A stretch of 64,000 nt of DNA. It comes from Ooceraea biroi. Lineage: Eukaryota; Arthropoda; Insecta; Hymenoptera; Formicidae. Under the pieces are notes generated by a model that was not told the DNA's origin, made no database searches, and saw only the letters and a program-made list of their open reading frames with translations. Within the stretch, counting starts at the first letter, position 1; each line of letters begins with the position of its first letter. Below are positions 61,688-64,000 of this stretch, piece after piece. The stretch covers positions 5,377,838 to 5,441,837 of the forward strand of contig NC_039516.1 of NCBI RefSeq assembly GCF_003672135.1. The letters are read 5' to 3'. The translations under genes and the position numbers were made by a program.

Positions 61688-64000
61688 GTGTACGAACATT
61701 TTTTTTTAGATAAGCTTTTAATGTCTCTTGTATGTCTTCAACTTCCTCCGAAGTTTTCTGTTCCCCTGATCGTATAATCTTCTCTAATAATACACAGATA
61801 CCGGTTTTTAATTAATAGTTAGCACACATAAATGCACGATACTCAGCCTAATGTATCGTTAAATTATGGATCCCAAAACTTTAACGATCTCGAAGCATCG
61901 GCAATTCATGCACCAACATGAGAAATTGCCTCATTTCGTCCCGCGCTTAATTCCCTCTTGTGCGCCCACATGTATCCTGAGCTCTTCGAGCTCGAAGAGC
62001 TGGAAGAAGTAAGGCGATTGGCGAGGAAAATTTGCGTTTGCGAGATACGATATGTCCTCAAGTATCGCCCACATGCCCCGGATATCGCGGACGAAACTGG
62101 AACAACCGAGTCGCGATAGAAAGCAAATCGGCACAATGGCTCGCGGATCTCTTTTCAGGCGAAATGCCATTTTCATCGGCGACCGGAGGCGATGAGGCGA
62201 GAGCAGGAAGCGGAATGTCGATTCGCCGTCGTCCACGGTGATTAAAACCGCAGCAAAATGCGCACGCTCGCGTGACGCATTCGCCAGTAAATAGCGAGGT
62301 GTGTGCATCGATCTCTTGATTGTATCGCGCACATCGATCTTCAGGCCAACTGCAAATTCCATCGTACGCGGGAATTCTCCGCGAAACTGTATTGACGACA
62401 AGAATGACATTGCTGAAACCGTCGAATTTCACGCGGTTCTCACGTAAATTCCAATCATTCGCCAAATGCAACTCGGGCTTTCTATTTTTACGAAAGAATT
62501 AGTGATTAGTTACTTCTGTTACAAAATTTTGACGAGACCGTAGTGCCGCACGGAATCTACTTTATGTGAACTGTGTCAAGTAGATTCGTTTCGGCAGATA
62601 AAATATTCTCGTGCCAGGAATTTATATCGCAATCGATAAGAGGGAAAATTGAGAAAGACGTCGTGGCGGTGGAATATGTCGAAGATCGGTTATCATAGAT
62701 CACTGTCATGTAAAATGAGAAGGCGACACGTTTCATTTTTGGCGCGTGGCCAAGGCACGCTCGATCCTACCGACGCGCGACGCGACGCTCGTCTTTATCA
62801 GTTTTACGAGAAATGCGGGGCATTGTTCGAAAGCACCTCCATAGAACACGAGACTTATCTGAACGTATGTACATTAGAAATATCAGAAAACAGTTTCTCG
62901 TAAGTGCGATAATTGTTGTACTATTGTATACAGTTATACGAAGAACCGTTCGCCATAGATAAAATTTTAATTAATGAGGGTGTTATCTAGAGCTCGTGCC
63001 ATTTGTTGCGCGAATAATACTGTTATTTTAAGACACATGTAATGCAAGCATGTGTCTGATGCTATCAGGTATCTTAATTGATAAGGCTTGTAGTCTCAAG
63101 TTTTAATTGGTTTTCAAGGATTTCAACAGTTCTTACTTAATCGAACGAGCTTGTGTTGTAATAGCGTGCGTGTGTTCACGTGTCCTCTTCACGTGCGAAT
63201 GCTGCACACAGACAGTTTTTAAAATCTCCACGTGAAAGAGGGCGACATAACATACTCGCCATATGTACCGCGCGCAAAACCGCCGGCGAGCATTATCACG
63301 AGAACATGTAAAAGCAGGAGCATAATGTGGCACTTAGCGCTAACTGTGAAGTGTGACGTATTTTAGGTATCACGTGATCGTGAAATATCTCTAATTACGG
63401 TATCATTAAATTAAACCCGAAAGGCAAGTTTGCTTTTATTGTTTCTTCCCAGTTACTAAGCATCATTCTATTCTCGCATTCTTTTCTATTAATTTATGCA
63501 AAATGAACGACATGCAATAATACTAAAATAAATATTAAAATCAGAATTAAATTTTAATATTAATTTTAATGATTCTTTTGTCATAAATCACATTGCGCCA
63601 ATAGCAATTTCTGCGCGTGTAGGCAGTATTAATCCTGCTCAGATTCCACAATCCGATCGACGTAATCTATGAAAAATTCAATTTGTCATCTTCAGCCTCT
63701 CTGTCGATGCCTTTGAGTGCAACTATGCAACACATAGTGTTTGACACATATACTCAATACTCCTTCCCCAGGAGAACCTAGCCCAACCTTGTCAACATGG
63801 TAACCAGCTGTTCAGTGCCGGTAATCCAGCTGTAGAACTTTGTAGTCCAGTGAGCTCGATTCTGTCTGGTCGGTAACAAGCTTGAGTTCTCCAGCAAGTG
63901 GCGGTTCTCCGTGCCATCGTCAGGAACTAAAGAACGATGAAGTCCTGGCTTTTTTCCATCCATACTATTACACTGGTTTGTTCACACCTCTGTGCATTTA
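61688..64000. other. Non-coding stretch to the window end
   Basis: No supported exon. The last 230 bp (from about 63765) are of more even base composition, with a 61-codon minus-strand frame. This could be the edge of another repeat or gene outside the window, but I cannot identify it. Confidence 0.4.

Noticed and set aside
63765..63970. 61-codon minus-strand frame near the window end, possibly part of a repeat or coding exon
   Set aside because: I could not recognise it, no splice sites are clear, and it runs up to the window edge. Not enough to call.

Overview
This window looks like nuclear DNA of an insect, most likely a hymenopteran and plausibly an ant. The genes have spliced GT-AG exons of insect type. 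A DD34D mariner of the kind common in ants and bees is present, and CpG-rich stretches alternate with AT-rich ones. The many short non-autonomous elements include LTR-like miniature arrays of a kind reported from an ant genome. Family placement is inference, and nothing here fixes the species.

Layout. Positions 1-29 kb hold no gene I can support. They contain two tandem arrays of one LTR-like miniature element (4684-6462 and 21069-24859), two copies of a 300-bp MITE (11791-12091 and 20689-20988), a long-TIR element (15874-16739) and a near-perfect hairpin (17097-17372). A ten-exon plus-strand gene for a 1,440-residue protein of unknown function runs from 29317 to 37963; all splice phases agree. 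After a repeat at 38.05-38.93 kb comes the plus-strand meiotic MutS homologue MSH5 (catalytic part 41815-47126, N-terminal exon unresolved). Three fold-back or TIR elements lie in or just upstream of it. A CpG-rich promoter/5'UTR at 47.34-48.06 kb leads into a first coding exon (48065-48131) resembling the N-terminus of a kinesin-13 (Klp10A/KIF2A). Its first intron seems to fill the rest of the window and contains a nearly intact mariner (55749-57036) and a TTAA-flanked element (60472-61683).

Main finding. The two 0.5-kb-period arrays are not simple satellite. Each has the form LTR-internal-LTR-...-LTR, with 182-bp TG...CA repeats and a perfect 4-bp target duplication around the whole array (CTAT; TAGT). 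Each 182-bp repeat carries, on the minus strand, an 87-nt tRNA-like segment with A and B boxes, complementary ends and a T5 terminator. The internal segment holds a 36-bp minisatellite, so unit lengths differ in 36-bp steps.

The three genes have no obvious shared pathway. MSH5 acts in meiotic crossing-over, kinesin-13 in microtubule depolymerisation, and the 1,440-residue protein is an apparently disordered, possibly myristoylated scaffold.
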